Assembly (NCBI GenBank): GCA_023421675.1
Contig: JAEZTC010000012.1
Span: 49,674-113,673 of the forward strand
DNA from: Bacillota bacterium
GTDB lineage: Bacteria > Bacillota > Clostridia > Acetivibrionales > JANLFN01
DNA length: 64,000 nt
Direction: 5' to 3'
How positions within the stretch are numbered: position 1 is the first letter of the stretch; each line of letters starts with the position of its first letter. Positions 17,753 to 26,848 of the stretch are shown piece after piece. The notes under the pieces were generated by a model. The model made no database searches. It saw only the letters and a list, made by a program, of their open reading frames with translations, and was not told the origin of the DNA. The translations under genes and the position numbers were made by a program.

Positions 17753-19288
17753 TTAAAAGCTGAAGTCTATTTGTACAGTGTTTGTACTGGTAGGCTTCTT
17801 TTTTATGTCATCATTCTCATCACTAATACCAGTCTGGTTATCAAATACAGTTATTTTTTCAACAGCCAGTTTAATTATATCTCTTTTTAAACCTGTATTT
17901 TTAAATATATCTAACGCTTCCATTATTGCATCTTGATTATTAACGGTGCAAGCTTTTTTATGTGCAAAGGCAATATCTCTTTCAACTAATTCAATACTTT
18001 TTTCAAGGTTGCTGTTCATACGTTCAAATAACTGCTGTGATATCCTTCCTTCAAGCCTGTCTGTGTAAAGTATGTCCTGCTGCTTCCGTTTTGTTTTTAT
18101 AAGCTGTTCCAGCTTTGAAAGGCTCATATATGTGCTGCTACAGTCATATTCCCTTGCTTTATTTATCGAAGCATTTACTTTTTCCACAAGTCCTCTGTCA
18201 GTAAAAAGTTTTATTATTTCTTCATATATAACATTCACAAGCTCATCTTCTCTTATGAAATGGCTGCTGCAAACAGATTTGCCGTTTTTTGCATAGCTCC
18301 CGCATACATACCCCAAAGGCCTGTCTTTTCTAGTTCTTGCATAAAGAAGGCTTCCGCATTCTCCGCAATAAATCAGTCCTTTAAACAAATGAAGCTCCTT
18401 TTTATGCGGACGCGTAGTCCTTGAATGAACAAGAATCTGTATTTTCTCAAATTCATCTTTACCGATTATTGGCTGATGAGTGTTTTGTGTTACGACCCAT
18501 TTGTCTTGTGGTAGTCTTCTGGTCTTTTTACTTTTAAAGCTGATTTTTTCACTTACTCCCTGTACAGTATCTCCCGTATAAACCCGGTTTGAAAGTATCC
18601 TGCCTATTGCAGCCGGATTCCATTTTACATAACCGGTTTTTAATTTATACCCCGGAGGACAATACTCCTTATCATTAAGGTAATTGGCTATACTTCTGTA
18701 ACCATAGCCTTCTGCATACATTTCAAAGATTTTTTTAACTACCCGTGCTTCGGCATCATCAACAACAAGAGAATTTTTACATGATTCAGATTTCCTATAT
18801 CCATATGGAGCCTTACCTAAAAATTCCCCCTTTTGTATTTTAAATTTTAAATTTGTCCTTATTTTTTTTGAAATATCCCTGATGTACCTCTCATTAAACC
18901 ATGTTTCTATTCCAACCGTATCATTATCCTTAAGACTGTCATACCTTCCATCAAAAGTCATTACCCTGATACCGTTCTCCTCAAGAAAGTCAAGAAAAAG
19001 AAGGGTTTTGGCATTGTTTCTGCCGAGTCTGGACAAATCCTTTAAAATAATCATGTTAATTACAGAACCTGTCACATCTTCTTTTAGTGCTTCAATTCCC
19101 GCCCTGTTGAATGCTGCACCCGAAGCATTATCATCCATATAAATTTTATAGATTTTTCCGAGCTTGCTTCTATTTACAAAATCAACAAGCAGGTCCCTCT
19201 GAGTTTCAATGGTCTCATAGTTTTCACCATTTTCGTCCCTGCTTTCCCTTACGTATATGCCTATTATGTATTTTTCATCCATCGACAT
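17753..19288 (-). CDS. Large serine recombinase
   Basis: 511 residues. The N-terminal resolvase domain (YIIGIYVRESRDENGENYET) contains the catalytic Ser, and LKDLSRLGRNNAKTLLF the conserved Arg region. A recombinase domain (KAPYGYRKS onward) follows, then a zinc ribbon (YCGECGSLLYAR, then YVCGSYAKNGKSVCSSH) and a C-terminal coiled coil (~400-460). All family parts are present, so it should be catalytically competent. No phage or transposon cargo is adjacent, so it is either domesticated or what is left of a lost element. It is preceded by a 35-residue peptide gene 8 bases upstream. The ribosome site is poorly spaced, hence start uncertain (19288 or 19282). Confidence 0.88.
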   Translation of the reverse strand: MSMDEKYIIGIYVRESRDENGENYETIETQRDLLVDFVNRSKLGKIYKIYMDDNASGAAFNRAGIEALKEDVTGSVINMIILKDLSRLGRNNAKTLLFLDFLEENGIRVMTFDGRYDSLKDNDTVGIETWFNERYIRDISKKIRTNLKFKIQKGEFLGKAPYGYRKSESCKNSLVVDDAEARVVKKIFEMYAEGYGYRSIANYLNDKEYCPPGYKLKTGYVKWNPAAIGRILSNRVYTGDTVQGVSEKISFKSKKTRRLPQDKWVVTQNTHQPIIGKDEFEKIQILVHSRTTRPHKKELHLFKGLIYCGECGSLLYARTRKDRPLGYVCGSYAKNGKSVCSSHFIREDELVNVIYEEIIKLFTDRGLVEKVNASINKAREYDCSSTYMSLSKLEQLIKTKRKQQDILYTDRLEGRISQQLFERMNSNLEKSIELVERDIAFAHKKACTVNNQDAIMEALDIFKNTGLKRDIIKLAVEKITVFDNQTGISDENDDIKKKPTSTNTVQIDFSF

Positions 19289-19296
19289 AACAGTAA

Positions 19297-19404
19297 TCAG
19301 ACCTCTTTTTTCGATTTGAGGAGAATCTTTACAATGCTCAAAAGCAGCTCCTCTTTGCTGGTTCTTCCACTATAATTCTTTTTGATTTTCCTGCTTGCTG
19401 CCAT
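19297..19404 (-). CDS. 35-residue basic peptide upstream of the recombinase
   Basis: MAASRKIKKNYSGRTSKEEL then LLSIVKILLKSKKEV: a very basic peptide with an amphipathic C-terminal helix. GGAGG sits 6 bases before the ATG, a stronger site than the recombinase has. It ends 8 bases before the recombinase start, so it may be needed for coupled translation, or be a small accessory (directionality-factor-like) peptide. That role is speculative. Confidence 0.55.
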   Translation of the reverse strand: MAASRKIKKNYSGRTSKEELLLSIVKILLKSKKEV

Positions 19405-19532
19405 TACTGCCTCCTCAACAACTATACAATTTATGGCATACCGGTTTTTAATAAAAACTGTTTATTTATCTGCTGTACGTTGTATAATATAATAAAGAAG
19501 CAATTATATAAACCTTAAAGAAGGCGATTTAT

Positions 19533-19838
19533 ATGGGACGTACATTACCGGAAAATCTTATGTATTTTTTAAAAAATGGTATTAAGGATGCAGAAGACGG
19601 ATATGAGTATGCTTCTGAATTAAATCGTATTTTAAATTCCCATGACTGCCAGACTGCCTTATCTGCCAAAGAAATAGAAATAATGCGTGAGTATAGCGAT
19701 AAAGTAAAAAAAGTAGGCGAAATAACCTATTATACCGAAGAAAGAATAAAAGATATTGAAGAAGAACATTTTGGCAAACGCGGTATTCTAGGTTTTTTGG
19801 GAGTTAATGGAGATTCCAAGCCACAGTGGCCTTTTTAG
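19533..19838 (+). CDS. Conserved-looking small cytosolic protein, unknown function
   Basis: 101 residues, largely helical and charged: MGRTLPENLMYFLKNGIKDA, then EIEIMREYSDKVKKVGEITY and RIKDIEEEHFGKRGILGFLG. GAAGG precedes the ATG. The last codons overlap the stop of the convergent sigma-54-like gene by 4 bases. No family was recognised. Confidence 0.6.
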   Translation: MGRTLPENLMYFLKNGIKDAEDGYEYASELNRILNSHDCQTALSAKEIEIMREYSDKVKKVGEITYYTEERIKDIEEEHFGKRGILGFLGVNGDSKPQWPF

Positions 19839-20896
19839 CGGAAGAAATATTCGGCTTCAAAGTAGCCCCAGCAGCATTGTACATATTTATTACATATAAT
19901 ATTTCTAAGTCTGTCTTCACTTGTTCCCAGTTCAACAGCTGAATCTTTGAAAGACAGTACTTTTAAATGTTTTTGTCCGGATTTTAAGAACTCCAGCTCC
20001 TTAGCAAGGATAAAATCGCCCAGTTTTTTTAAGGCATCCTTCCTTTTGTTAAGATTACTTATTAGAGAAGATGCATTATCAAGTTTTTCTTTCAGAAACT
20101 TTTTGGTTTCGTTTTCAAGGCTTTCATCCCTTGAAATTTTCCAATAGTATAAATTCATGTGTACAGCAGGAATAGAGTCCTCATGTACAATGGCCTGGAA
20201 ACTATCCTTAACTTTTTCTATAATTATATCCGGCATAACATACTTCATTTCAATGTTTTTATAATAGTCACCTGCAGGTTTTGGTTCAAGAGTTTTAACA
20301 AATTCCAGAAGCTTTTTTATCTTTTCACTTTCTATTCCCGTTTTGCCAAAGTCAGTATAAATATTATCCGACGCTACATTATCAAGAAAACTTTCAACAG
20401 CCTTTATATCTTCATTCGAAGTTCCAAGCTGCTTCATTTGGATTGTAAGACACTCCTTAAGATTTCTGGCACAAACCCCAGGAGGGTCGAAACTTTGAAG
20501 TCTATTAAGCACTTCACCGATATATTCTTCCGGAAATCCAAAGTATGCTGCGATTTCCTCTATTCCAGCAAGCATATACCCATTTTCATCAATATTATCA
20601 ATAATATACTCTCCAACAGTTTTTTGCTTTTTATCCATTGAAGAAGTATTCAGCTGTGCAATCAAATGTTCCTTTATGGTCATACCTTCTGCAGTAATCA
20701 TTTCAATTTTTTCATCATCTTCGTCCTCAATTTCTTCATCTTCAGCATTATCAGTCAGTGAAAGTATTGCTTCATCTGTACATTCATCCAATTCGCCCTG
20801 TTCAAGTACTGGATTTTGTTCCAGCTGCTCTTCTACATACTCAAATAATTCCTGTGAACTCATTTTTATAATTTCGTCAGAGTTCAATTCTTTCAC
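19835..20896 (-). CDS. Sigma-54 (RpoN)-like protein lacking region I and the RpoN box
   Basis: 353 residues against about 450-480 for normal RpoN. The core-binding domain is clear: MSSQELFEYVEEQLEQNPVL, SFDPPGVCARNLKECLTIQM, LEPKPAGDYY and YVMPDIIIEKVKDSF. The usual glutamine/leucine-rich region I that meets AAA+ activators is reduced to about ten residues; an in-frame stop lies upstream. The C-terminus stops at YVQCCWGYFEAEYFFR, so the terminal DNA-binding RpoN box is absent and the preceding HTH is eroded. It may bind core polymerase without recognising -24/-12 promoters, or be a decaying paralogue. The start is GTG at 20896, or TTG at 20887 which is better spaced from GAGGTG. Confidence 0.75.
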   Translation of the reverse strand: MKELNSDEIIKMSSQELFEYVEEQLEQNPVLEQGELDECTDEAILSLTDNAEDEEIEDEDDEKIEMITAEGMTIKEHLIAQLNTSSMDKKQKTVGEYIIDNIDENGYMLAGIEEIAAYFGFPEEYIGEVLNRLQSFDPPGVCARNLKECLTIQMKQLGTSNEDIKAVESFLDNVASDNIYTDFGKTGIESEKIKKLLEFVKTLEPKPAGDYYKNIEMKYVMPDIIIEKVKDSFQAIVHEDSIPAVHMNLYYWKISRDESLENETKKFLKEKLDNASSLISNLNKRKDALKKLGDFILAKELEFLKSGQKHLKVLSFKDSAVELGTSEDRLRNIICNKYVQCCWGYFEAEYFFR

Positions 20897-20970
20897 CTCA
20901 TAGGCCTTATAGCTTTATACTTATATTATATACTTTTACATCTTGGCCTATTATCAAGTATTTTAAAAAC

Positions 20971-20998
20971 AAAAAAAGATTACCGTTTACAGGCAATC
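20971..20998 (-). terminator. Terminator after the CPBP protease gene
   Basis: Minus-strand GATTGCC / GGTAATC stem (one non-canonical pair), 7-base loop, then seven T. Confidence 0.7.
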
Positions 20999-21017
20999 CT
21001 TTGCTTAAAAATGATGT

Positions 21018-21968
21018 TTATGGTGCAACCATAGAGTAGGACAATGCAAGAAGCATAAGCAGAAACATTGCAACATACAAAGCTACGATAGTAATAATGG
21101 GCCAGTGTGAAAAAATTGATTTCAGGTCCTTCCCAAAGGTACTGATTGATGGTACAAATTGTCGTTTGCCTTCGGTAACTTTTTTGAACAAAAGGAATAA
21201 TAGTGTAAATACAGAAAGGCATACAACTCCAAGCAGCAATATATTTTCAGGATGCTCAAACCAGGCAGCAAAACTACTGTTCTCAGGTTCATTTCTGATA
21301 AAAAACTGAAGCAGCTCTGCTATTGCATTATTCAGGAAATGTGCAAGCATACCTGCGAATATTGAACCGGTTCTCAAGGCAAAATACCCGAAAATTACAC
21401 CCCAAAATATCGGAGCAAGGAAATTGGTTATATCCATATGGAAAATCCCGAAGAAGAATCCGGTAATTATAATCGCCTTGTAAGACCCTCTTTTTTCATA
21501 AGCCCTTAAAAGTAAACCTCTATGAAGAATCTCCTCACATATTGCCGGAGATACTGCAATAATTAAAATTCCGATGATCAATTCAGTAACCGTCTGAGGG
21601 GACGGAACAGGTGATGTGGGAACGTTCCCTACCTGCTGAAGCAGCAGTACTACCAGATAGTTTAAAGCAAGTGCAACAAAATATCCTGGAACAGACATCA
21701 GAGTAATTAATAAGGCAGGCAATGCTTTCAGTTTTTTAAACCCAAGAGATTCTCTTAAGCTTATTTTGTTTTTAACTATATAAACTATGCAAGGTATCAA
21801 AATAATTACATATTCGTTTATTAACAGCAATATATAGGTATTTTTTGTGATAAGGTCGATGTTTAAGAGCTGTCTGAGAAGTATTAAAATGAACTGAAAA
21901 GCAATGACTAAAATAGTAAATATAAAAAATACAATATTTACCCCGGTAATTGTGAGTTTTCCCTTCAT
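21018..21968 (-). CDS. CPBP-family intramembrane metalloprotease
   Basis: 316-residue polytopic membrane protein (about eight helices). The CAAX-protease/bacteriocin-processing motifs are intact: AICEEILHRGLLL (EExxxR) and FGIFHMDITNF (metal His), with a third conserved block near LAHFLNNAIAEL (His, Asn). Members process prenylated or bacteriocin-like peptides or act in immunity; the target is unknown here. The chosen ATG at 21968 follows GAGAGGA. A longer frame to 22004 would overlap the preceding gene. It is 25 bases downstream of the 5-formyl-THF cyclo-ligase gene, probably co-transcribed. Confidence 0.85.
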   Translation of the reverse strand: MKGKLTITGVNIVFFIFTILVIAFQFILILLRQLLNIDLITKNTYILLLINEYVIILIPCIVYIVKNKISLRESLGFKKLKALPALLITLMSVPGYFVALALNYLVVLLLQQVGNVPTSPVPSPQTVTELIIGILIIAVSPAICEEILHRGLLLRAYEKRGSYKAIIITGFFFGIFHMDITNFLAPIFWGVIFGYFALRTGSIFAGMLAHFLNNAIAELLQFFIRNEPENSSFAAWFEHPENILLLGVVCLSVFTLLFLLFKKVTEGKRQFVPSISTFGKDLKSIFSHWPIITIVALYVAMFLLMLLALSYSMVAP

Positions 21969-21993
21969 AAAAAAATCCTCTCTGAATCCATGA

Positions 21994-22587
21994 TTATATA
22001 TCAAACCTGGTAATTATTCTTTCCTCAGTAATAATCATATCCATCTTAATATCATATTCTGATACTGGTACAAAATCAGCTATCTGAATTTCAAAAGCAA
22101 TTCCAATCTTAAGGCATTGTTTCTTTAGGTGCGGTAAAAACCTGTCATAATACCCTTTCCCGAAACCAAGCCTGTTCAGGCTCTTATCGAAAGCCACTCC
22201 AGGAACTATTGCCAGGTCAATTGAGTCTGCTGGAACCGGCCTGTCATTAACAGGTTCAAGTATCCCGTAATACCCTGTATGCAAATCATCAGTCGTATTT
22301 GTAATTTCGCATGCATGCATGGTTTTTATTCCATCATGTTCTGTAATCAAAGGTACTGCTACTCTTTTGCCAGATTTTAAGCACGTATTTATAAATTGTG
22401 TTGTATTGACTTCATTTTTAAAATCAATGTAACATATTATTAATCCAGCACTTCTGAATTGAGGCAAACTGTAAAGTTTATCAATTATTACACAACTTTT
22501 ATCCTGTACTTCTTCTTTATCAAGTACATTCCTTTTATTTAATACCGCTTCCCGTAAGCTTTTTTTAAGTTCTCCTATGGAGTCCAT
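21994..22587 (-). CDS. 5-formyltetrahydrofolate cyclo-ligase
   Basis: Recycles 5-formyl-THF to 5,10-methenyl-THF using ATP. 197 residues. It has the N-terminal basic KKSLREAVLNKRNVLDKEE, and the ATP/folate signature RLGFGKGYYDRFL near residue 140 preceded by VPGVAFDK. Full length with GGGTGG upstream of the ATG. It belongs functionally with folD, the cyclohydrolase and fhs elsewhere in the window, though it is not in the same operon. Confidence 0.92.
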   Translation of the reverse strand: MDSIGELKKSLREAVLNKRNVLDKEEVQDKSCVIIDKLYSLPQFRSAGLIICYIDFKNEVNTTQFINTCLKSGKRVAVPLITEHDGIKTMHACEITNTTDDLHTGYYGILEPVNDRPVPADSIDLAIVPGVAFDKSLNRLGFGKGYYDRFLPHLKKQCLKIGIAFEIQIADFVPVSEYDIKMDMIITEERIITRFDI

Positions 22588-22612
22588 TAGGCTTCTACCA
22601 CCCGAATATTAA

Positions 22613-23197
22613 TTATAGTGTATATGGAGATAATGCAATAACCAAAAGAAAAATCATTATACACTGGAACGCAAACGTAACAACAGAAGCAAGCATCAAT
22701 GAGGCTCCAAATTTTCTTTTATCCTCGCTGTCCTCTGAATTCAGCAATATAATTGAAATAATAATTCCTGCCAGTTGTCCCAACCCGGGTACAACCGAGC
22801 ATGCAGCCGTCAAAAAAACCTTGAATCTTGTGGTAAAAGCATTCTCTTCAGGGTCCGTATTTACAGAATTATTTTGTATGGGCTGGCTTTGTGCATTGTT
22901 CCAACCCTGCATTTCAGGCGTTATAAATACCTGATTTTGCGTCATCTCCGACTGTGGAGCAATTGGCGACGGTTCAATCGGAGGCACCTGGTTATATTGA
23001 TTTGAATTATAAACATTATCTGCCGGAGGATACCCTCCATTGTAATAAGGCTGGACAAAATCATTACCATAAAAAGAAGAGGTGTCAAATTGATTATCAT
23101 TCAGCAGACTGCAGCAAAACGGGCATCTTCTGTCATCAAATGCGATTTCTTCTCCACAATAGCTGCATCTTTTTGTTCTATTGTAATTAGGATTCAA
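22613..23197 (-). CDS. Zinc-ribbon membrane protein
   Basis: Begins at TTG 23197, seven bases after GGAGG (the longer frame reads through that site): about 194 residues. An N-terminal zinc ribbon (CSYCGEEIAFDDRRCPFCCS) is followed by ~90 residues of Asn/Gln/Pro/Tyr-rich linker. Two transmembrane helices follow (VFLTAACSVVPGLGQLAGII, and a second about residues 165-190). This zinc-ribbon plus DUF-type membrane layout is common in clostridia with no assigned role. It is 25 bases upstream of the cyclo-ligase gene on the same strand. Confidence 0.75.
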   Translation of the reverse strand: MNPNYNRTKRCSYCGEEIAFDDRRCPFCCSLLNDNQFDTSSFYGNDFVQPYYNGGYPPADNVYNSNQYNQVPPIEPSPIAPQSEMTQNQVFITPEMQGWNNAQSQPIQNNSVNTDPEENAFTTRFKVFLTAACSVVPGLGQLAGIIISIILLNSEDSEDKRKFGASLMLASVVTFAFQCIMIFLLVIALSPYTL

Positions 23198-23298
23198 TTG
23201 AATTCCTCCTTTAGTACTATAAACAACAAACACATTACTAAATTTTATGCTTTTCTGATATTCATGTCAATATTAGCCAATGATGATTATACTGACCT

Positions 23299-25128
23299 CT
23301 AAAAAATCATGCTTTCGATGTAATCCTCGGAAAAATTCTTATCGGCTGACAGTTCAATATATTTTATTTGCTTTTTTATCCTTAGCGTTACTTCAAGCAG
23401 TTCTTCAGACAATAAGCACTCAGCAGCTCCCATCCCGGCTGCATTACCGATAAACTCAATCTTTTTTTCAAGCTCAGTCGGTATCAATCCTATTTTAACT
23501 GCACTATTCATATTCATATGGTTTCCAAAACCTCCTGCAAGATACACCTTTTTGATTTCATCAAGTCCAATTCCCGCATGTCTTGCAAGTGTCTTAATAC
23601 CTGCTGCTATAGCTGCCTTGGCATTTTGAACCTCACGTATATCCTTTTGTGTCAGTACAATATCCTCATTCGTTCGGGTATTGATCCTTTTCTCAACAAT
23701 AAATATTTTTTTGCCATCAGAGTCAATTACCCTATCTTTCATATCTATAGGAACACTATATTCCATTTCTTCCGGGTCAATAATTCTGCCGGTTTCATCA
23801 ACAACCCCTGCTTCCAGCATAACAGCAACCGTATCAATAACTCCTGAGCCACAAATACCAACAGGAGACTTATTACCTATAGTTTTATATTTCAATTCAT
23901 TTTCAATATAAACCTTATCTATGGCACCCTCAATTCCACCTGTACCATTATTTATATTAGCCCCCTCGAAAGCCGGGCCTGCTGCTGTAGAACACGAAAG
24001 CATCCATTCTTTGCACCCAAGTACCATTTCACCGTTTGTTCCTATATCTACAAGCAAGGATACTTCCTCATCTTCAAACATTCTGCTGGCAAGTACCGCC
24101 GAAATGGTATCTGCACCAATATATGCAGACACGCAGGGTAATAGCACTACACACCCTGAAGGGTTGATATTAATTCCCAGCGAGGATGCCTTGAAATTAT
24201 GCATATCTGTAGTAACAGGTAGGAATGGTGCCACTGCAATTTTTTCGGCGGAAATGTTCATAAGAAAATGAAGCATGCTTGTATTTCCAACGCATACAGC
24301 CTCATATAAATCATTGTAAGTAATATTGCTTTCATCCACCAAATCTGAAATCAATGTATTTATTCCTTTTATAAGGGTTCTACTTATTTCGTTATTGTTT
24401 TCAATACTCCTTGATGAGTATTCTATTCTTGAAATGACATCAGCTCCAAACCTTTTTTGCGGGTTTAATGAGGATTTAACCGATATTCTCCTCCCACTGT
24501 TCAAACAATACAAATAGGCTGCAATGGTAGTAGTTCCTATATCTACTGCAATACCATAAAATTTATCGGTAGTATTACCTGCTTCAATTTCAATAATTTC
24601 AGTACCCTTAAGACATACTGTAATCTCAGAATTGCTTTCAGACAATAAAACAGGAATTTTTCTCAGCAGTTCCAACGAATCTTCAATTGAGAATTTTCCA
24701 CCTAATGGCTTTATTCTGTCTGCATCTGAAGTCTGATTTTCAATTGTTCCCTGCGTAATCTGCAAACATTCTTTTGAAACTAAAGGCCGGATATTTATTT
24801 TATTCTCTCTGCCTTCTGTAAGTATGGATGCATTGGAGGCTTTATCATTTTCAAGGAATATTTCAATATTTGAATTCACACTGCAATAACACGCAAGTCT
24901 ATATCCCTCAGTCAATTTACGGGAACCAAGGAGTTTCTTTTCTTCTTCACATGGCGGCTTCAGCTCACCTGAAATTTTTACGCTGCACTTTCCGCATGTA
25001 CCTTTACCCGAGCAATGGCTGTTCAAATCAAAAGATTGTTTCTGCAATAGATCAAGTACATTACTTCCCGCCTCTATGCTTTTTTCTAAAATTCCGCTGT
25101 CTGCGTGTATTTTAACAATATACTCCAA
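23299..25128 (-). CDS. RACo-type ATP-dependent corrinoid activation protein
   Basis: 609 residues. An N-terminal [2Fe-2S] ferredoxin domain has ligands in HCSGKGTCGKCSVKI plus a later Cys (YRLACYCS). A linker follows, then an ASKHA ATPase module starting YGIAVDIGTTTIAAYLY, with SLLVDIGTNGEMVLG and KVYLAGGFGNHMNM. This layout matches the reductive activators that return inactive Co(II) corrinoid proteins to Co(I) using ATP. The TTG start has GGAGGAG upstream. It lies 22 bases after cobT in one transcription unit. The likely client in this window is the free corrinoid protein at 36094, but that is inferred. Confidence 0.88.
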   Translation of the reverse strand: MEYIVKIHADSGILEKSIEAGSNVLDLLQKQSFDLNSHCSGKGTCGKCSVKISGELKPPCEEEKKLLGSRKLTEGYRLACYCSVNSNIEIFLENDKASNASILTEGRENKINIRPLVSKECLQITQGTIENQTSDADRIKPLGGKFSIEDSLELLRKIPVLLSESNSEITVCLKGTEIIEIEAGNTTDKFYGIAVDIGTTTIAAYLYCLNSGRRISVKSSLNPQKRFGADVISRIEYSSRSIENNNEISRTLIKGINTLISDLVDESNITYNDLYEAVCVGNTSMLHFLMNISAEKIAVAPFLPVTTDMHNFKASSLGININPSGCVVLLPCVSAYIGADTISAVLASRMFEDEEVSLLVDIGTNGEMVLGCKEWMLSCSTAAGPAFEGANINNGTGGIEGAIDKVYIENELKYKTIGNKSPVGICGSGVIDTVAVMLEAGVVDETGRIIDPEEMEYSVPIDMKDRVIDSDGKKIFIVEKRINTRTNEDIVLTQKDIREVQNAKAAIAAGIKTLARHAGIGLDEIKKVYLAGGFGNHMNMNSAVKIGLIPTELEKKIEFIGNAAGMGAAECLLSEELLEVTLRIKKQIKYIELSADKNFSEDYIESMIF

Positions 25129-25150
25129 AACTACTCCTCCAAAGCACTAA

Positions 25151-26218
25151 TCATTCTTGTGGTTCATACTGGGTTATGCTGGCATCCTCGAAGGTGCCCA
25201 TATTCATATATGCTGCAACAGCTGCATCTATTATATGAAAACCCAATGCGGCACCTGTACCTTCACCAAGCCGCATATCAAGGTTCAAGAAAGGCTCAAA
25301 GCCCAATTCTGCCATAACAGTTTTATTACCCGGTTCAGCAGAACCATGTGATGGAAGCAGGAAAGCCTTAACCTCGGGTTTTAGCCTCACAGCAACCAAG
25401 GCTGCCACAGCAGAAATAAAACCATCTATTAATATCGGTATCCTACAAGCTGCCGCCCCGATGAAACAACCGGCAAGTCCTGCAATATCAAATCCCCCAA
25501 CCTTTGCAACAACATCTATTGGATCAGCCGGGTCAGGTAAATTAATATCTATTGACTTTTTTATAACTTCTATTTTATGTTTAAGACCTTCGTTTGAAAG
25601 ACCTGCACCTCTTCCGACCATTTCTTCTACTGTGCTGCCTGTTAAAACAGTTGCTACCGCGCTGCTTGTAGAAGTATTGCCAATGCCCATTTCCCCTGTC
25701 CCCAAAAGGTTATAACCTTTTTTTGCAAGTTCACAAACCATGTCTATCCCTGTTTCAATGGCTTGTATAGCTTCTTGTCTGGACATTGCAGCTTCTCTTG
25801 CCATGTTGGATGTGCCTTTTCTTATCTTTCTGTTAACTACTCCATTACAGGCTATATTATCATCTACTCCTATATCGACAACAACAATATCTGCCCCCGA
25901 GTGCCTTGATAATGTATTCACCCCGGTTATTCCTCTTGTAAAATTTCTTGTGACAGAAGCAGTAACACTTTTAGGACATGAGCTTACTCCTTCATCAGTA
26001 ACACCATTATCAGCGCACATAATAACAATTGCCTTTTTATCTACTACCGGGAACTCATTTTTATTAATCCCGGCAAGCTGTTTAACAATGTCTTCAAGTT
26101 TCCCAAGGCTTCCAAGAGGCTTTGTCAGGCTGTCCAGCCTTTTTTGTGCTTTGTCAAACGACAGTCTGTCCAAGCCATTAATAGATTGCAAAGAATCTTC
26201 CAATTTCACAGCATTCAC
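25151..26218 (-). CDS. cobT: Nicotinate-nucleotide:dimethylbenzimidazole phosphoribosyltransferase
   Basis: Activates the lower-ligand base of cobamides by transferring the ribose-phosphate of nicotinate mononucleotide. 355 residues, full length. Signatures include RLDSLTKPLGSLGKLE, GEMGIGNTSTSSAVATV, and the catalytic Glu in LDMRLGEGTGAALGF. The start is GTG at 26218 (an in-frame GTG nine bases later is also well spaced from AAGGTG). First gene of a pair with the corrinoid activator. Confidence 0.95.
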   Translation of the reverse strand: MNAVKLEDSLQSINGLDRLSFDKAQKRLDSLTKPLGSLGKLEDIVKQLAGINKNEFPVVDKKAIVIMCADNGVTDEGVSSCPKSVTASVTRNFTRGITGVNTLSRHSGADIVVVDIGVDDNIACNGVVNRKIRKGTSNMAREAAMSRQEAIQAIETGIDMVCELAKKGYNLLGTGEMGIGNTSTSSAVATVLTGSTVEEMVGRGAGLSNEGLKHKIEVIKKSIDINLPDPADPIDVVAKVGGFDIAGLAGCFIGAAACRIPILIDGFISAVAALVAVRLKPEVKAFLLPSHGSAEPGNKTVMAELGFEPFLNLDMRLGEGTGAALGFHIIDAAVAAYMNMGTFEDASITQYEPQE

Positions 26219-26283
26219 CTTATCTCTTCATGTTGATATATATTATATAATAAAATTTGCCAGATTGGATATAAAAGCATTTT

Positions 26284-26334
26284 CAAAAAAAGCACCCTTA
26301 GTTAAAAACCTATTGGTTCCTAACTATAGGGTGC
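26284..26334 (-). terminator. Terminator after the double zinc-ribbon gene
   Basis: Long stem GCACCCTTAGTTA / TAACTATAGGGTGC (one bulge) followed on the minus strand by seven T. Confidence 0.85.
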
Positions 26335-26359
26335 AGTGTTTCCAACTATGTATTATTTA

Positions 26360-26848
26360 CTACTCTGCCAGCTTTTCACCGCATTTAGGGCAGAAAACAA
26401 CTTCTTCATCCTCATGAATTGCTCCGCACTTAGGGCATTTAAGTTCAGCTGGTTTTTCTTCCTCCTCAGGTTCTTCCTTTGGCTGTGGAATTTCCTGCTT
26501 AGTACCGCACTTAGGGCAGAAAAGGATTTCAGCTTCAAGTTCAACACCGCAGCCAGGGCAATTCTTAATCTTTTTAAGTTCCTGTATCTTAAGTTTCATC
26601 GAATTTATGTTATCGAAAAGTGTTTTTATCTCATCACAGTGTGGTTTTAATTCTTCACTCACAGGTTCACCCTTTGTATATATCTCAAAAAGTAATTTGC
26701 CTATTTCAGAGTATTTCTGTTCTATTTTATCTTCTTCGGATCCAACGTTCATGTTCAATTTGGTGATTTCAACAATATCTCCTGACTTTTTAGCTGCAGC
26801 TTTTGCAGTAGTAGATACCTTTTTAGTGACTTTTTCAAACACTGACAT
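26360..26848 (-). CDS. Cytosolic protein with helical N-terminus and tandem zinc ribbons
   Basis: 162 residues from MSVFEKVTKKVSTTAKAAAK; the ATG at 26848 is 6 bases after GGAGG. Residues ~20-80 are a coiled coil (IEQKYSEIGKLLFEIYTKGE). Zinc ribbon 1 is CPGCGVEL...FCPKCGTKQ. An acidic Pro/Glu linker follows, then zinc ribbon 2, CPKCGAIH...FCPKCGEKL. This architecture (YggL/zinc-ribbon cassette) is common in Firmicutes without a known function. Monocistronic. Confidence 0.75.
   Translation of the reverse strand: MSVFEKVTKKVSTTAKAAAKKSGDIVEITKLNMNVGSEEDKIEQKYSEIGKLLFEIYTKGEPVSEELKPHCDEIKTLFDNINSMKLKIQELKKIKNCPGCGVELEAEILFCPKCGTKQEIPQPKEEPEEEEKPAELKCPKCGAIHEDEEVVFCPKCGEKLAE

Noticed and set aside
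20159..20641. 160-codon plus-strand open frame
   Set aside because: Shadow of the sigma-54-like gene; Phe/Ile/Asn-rich and without a ribosome site.
25740..26417. 225-codon plus-strand open frame
   Set aside because: It is antisense to cobT, which has full family motifs; no ribosome site and an unnatural Ser/Leu/Ile/Pro-rich composition.
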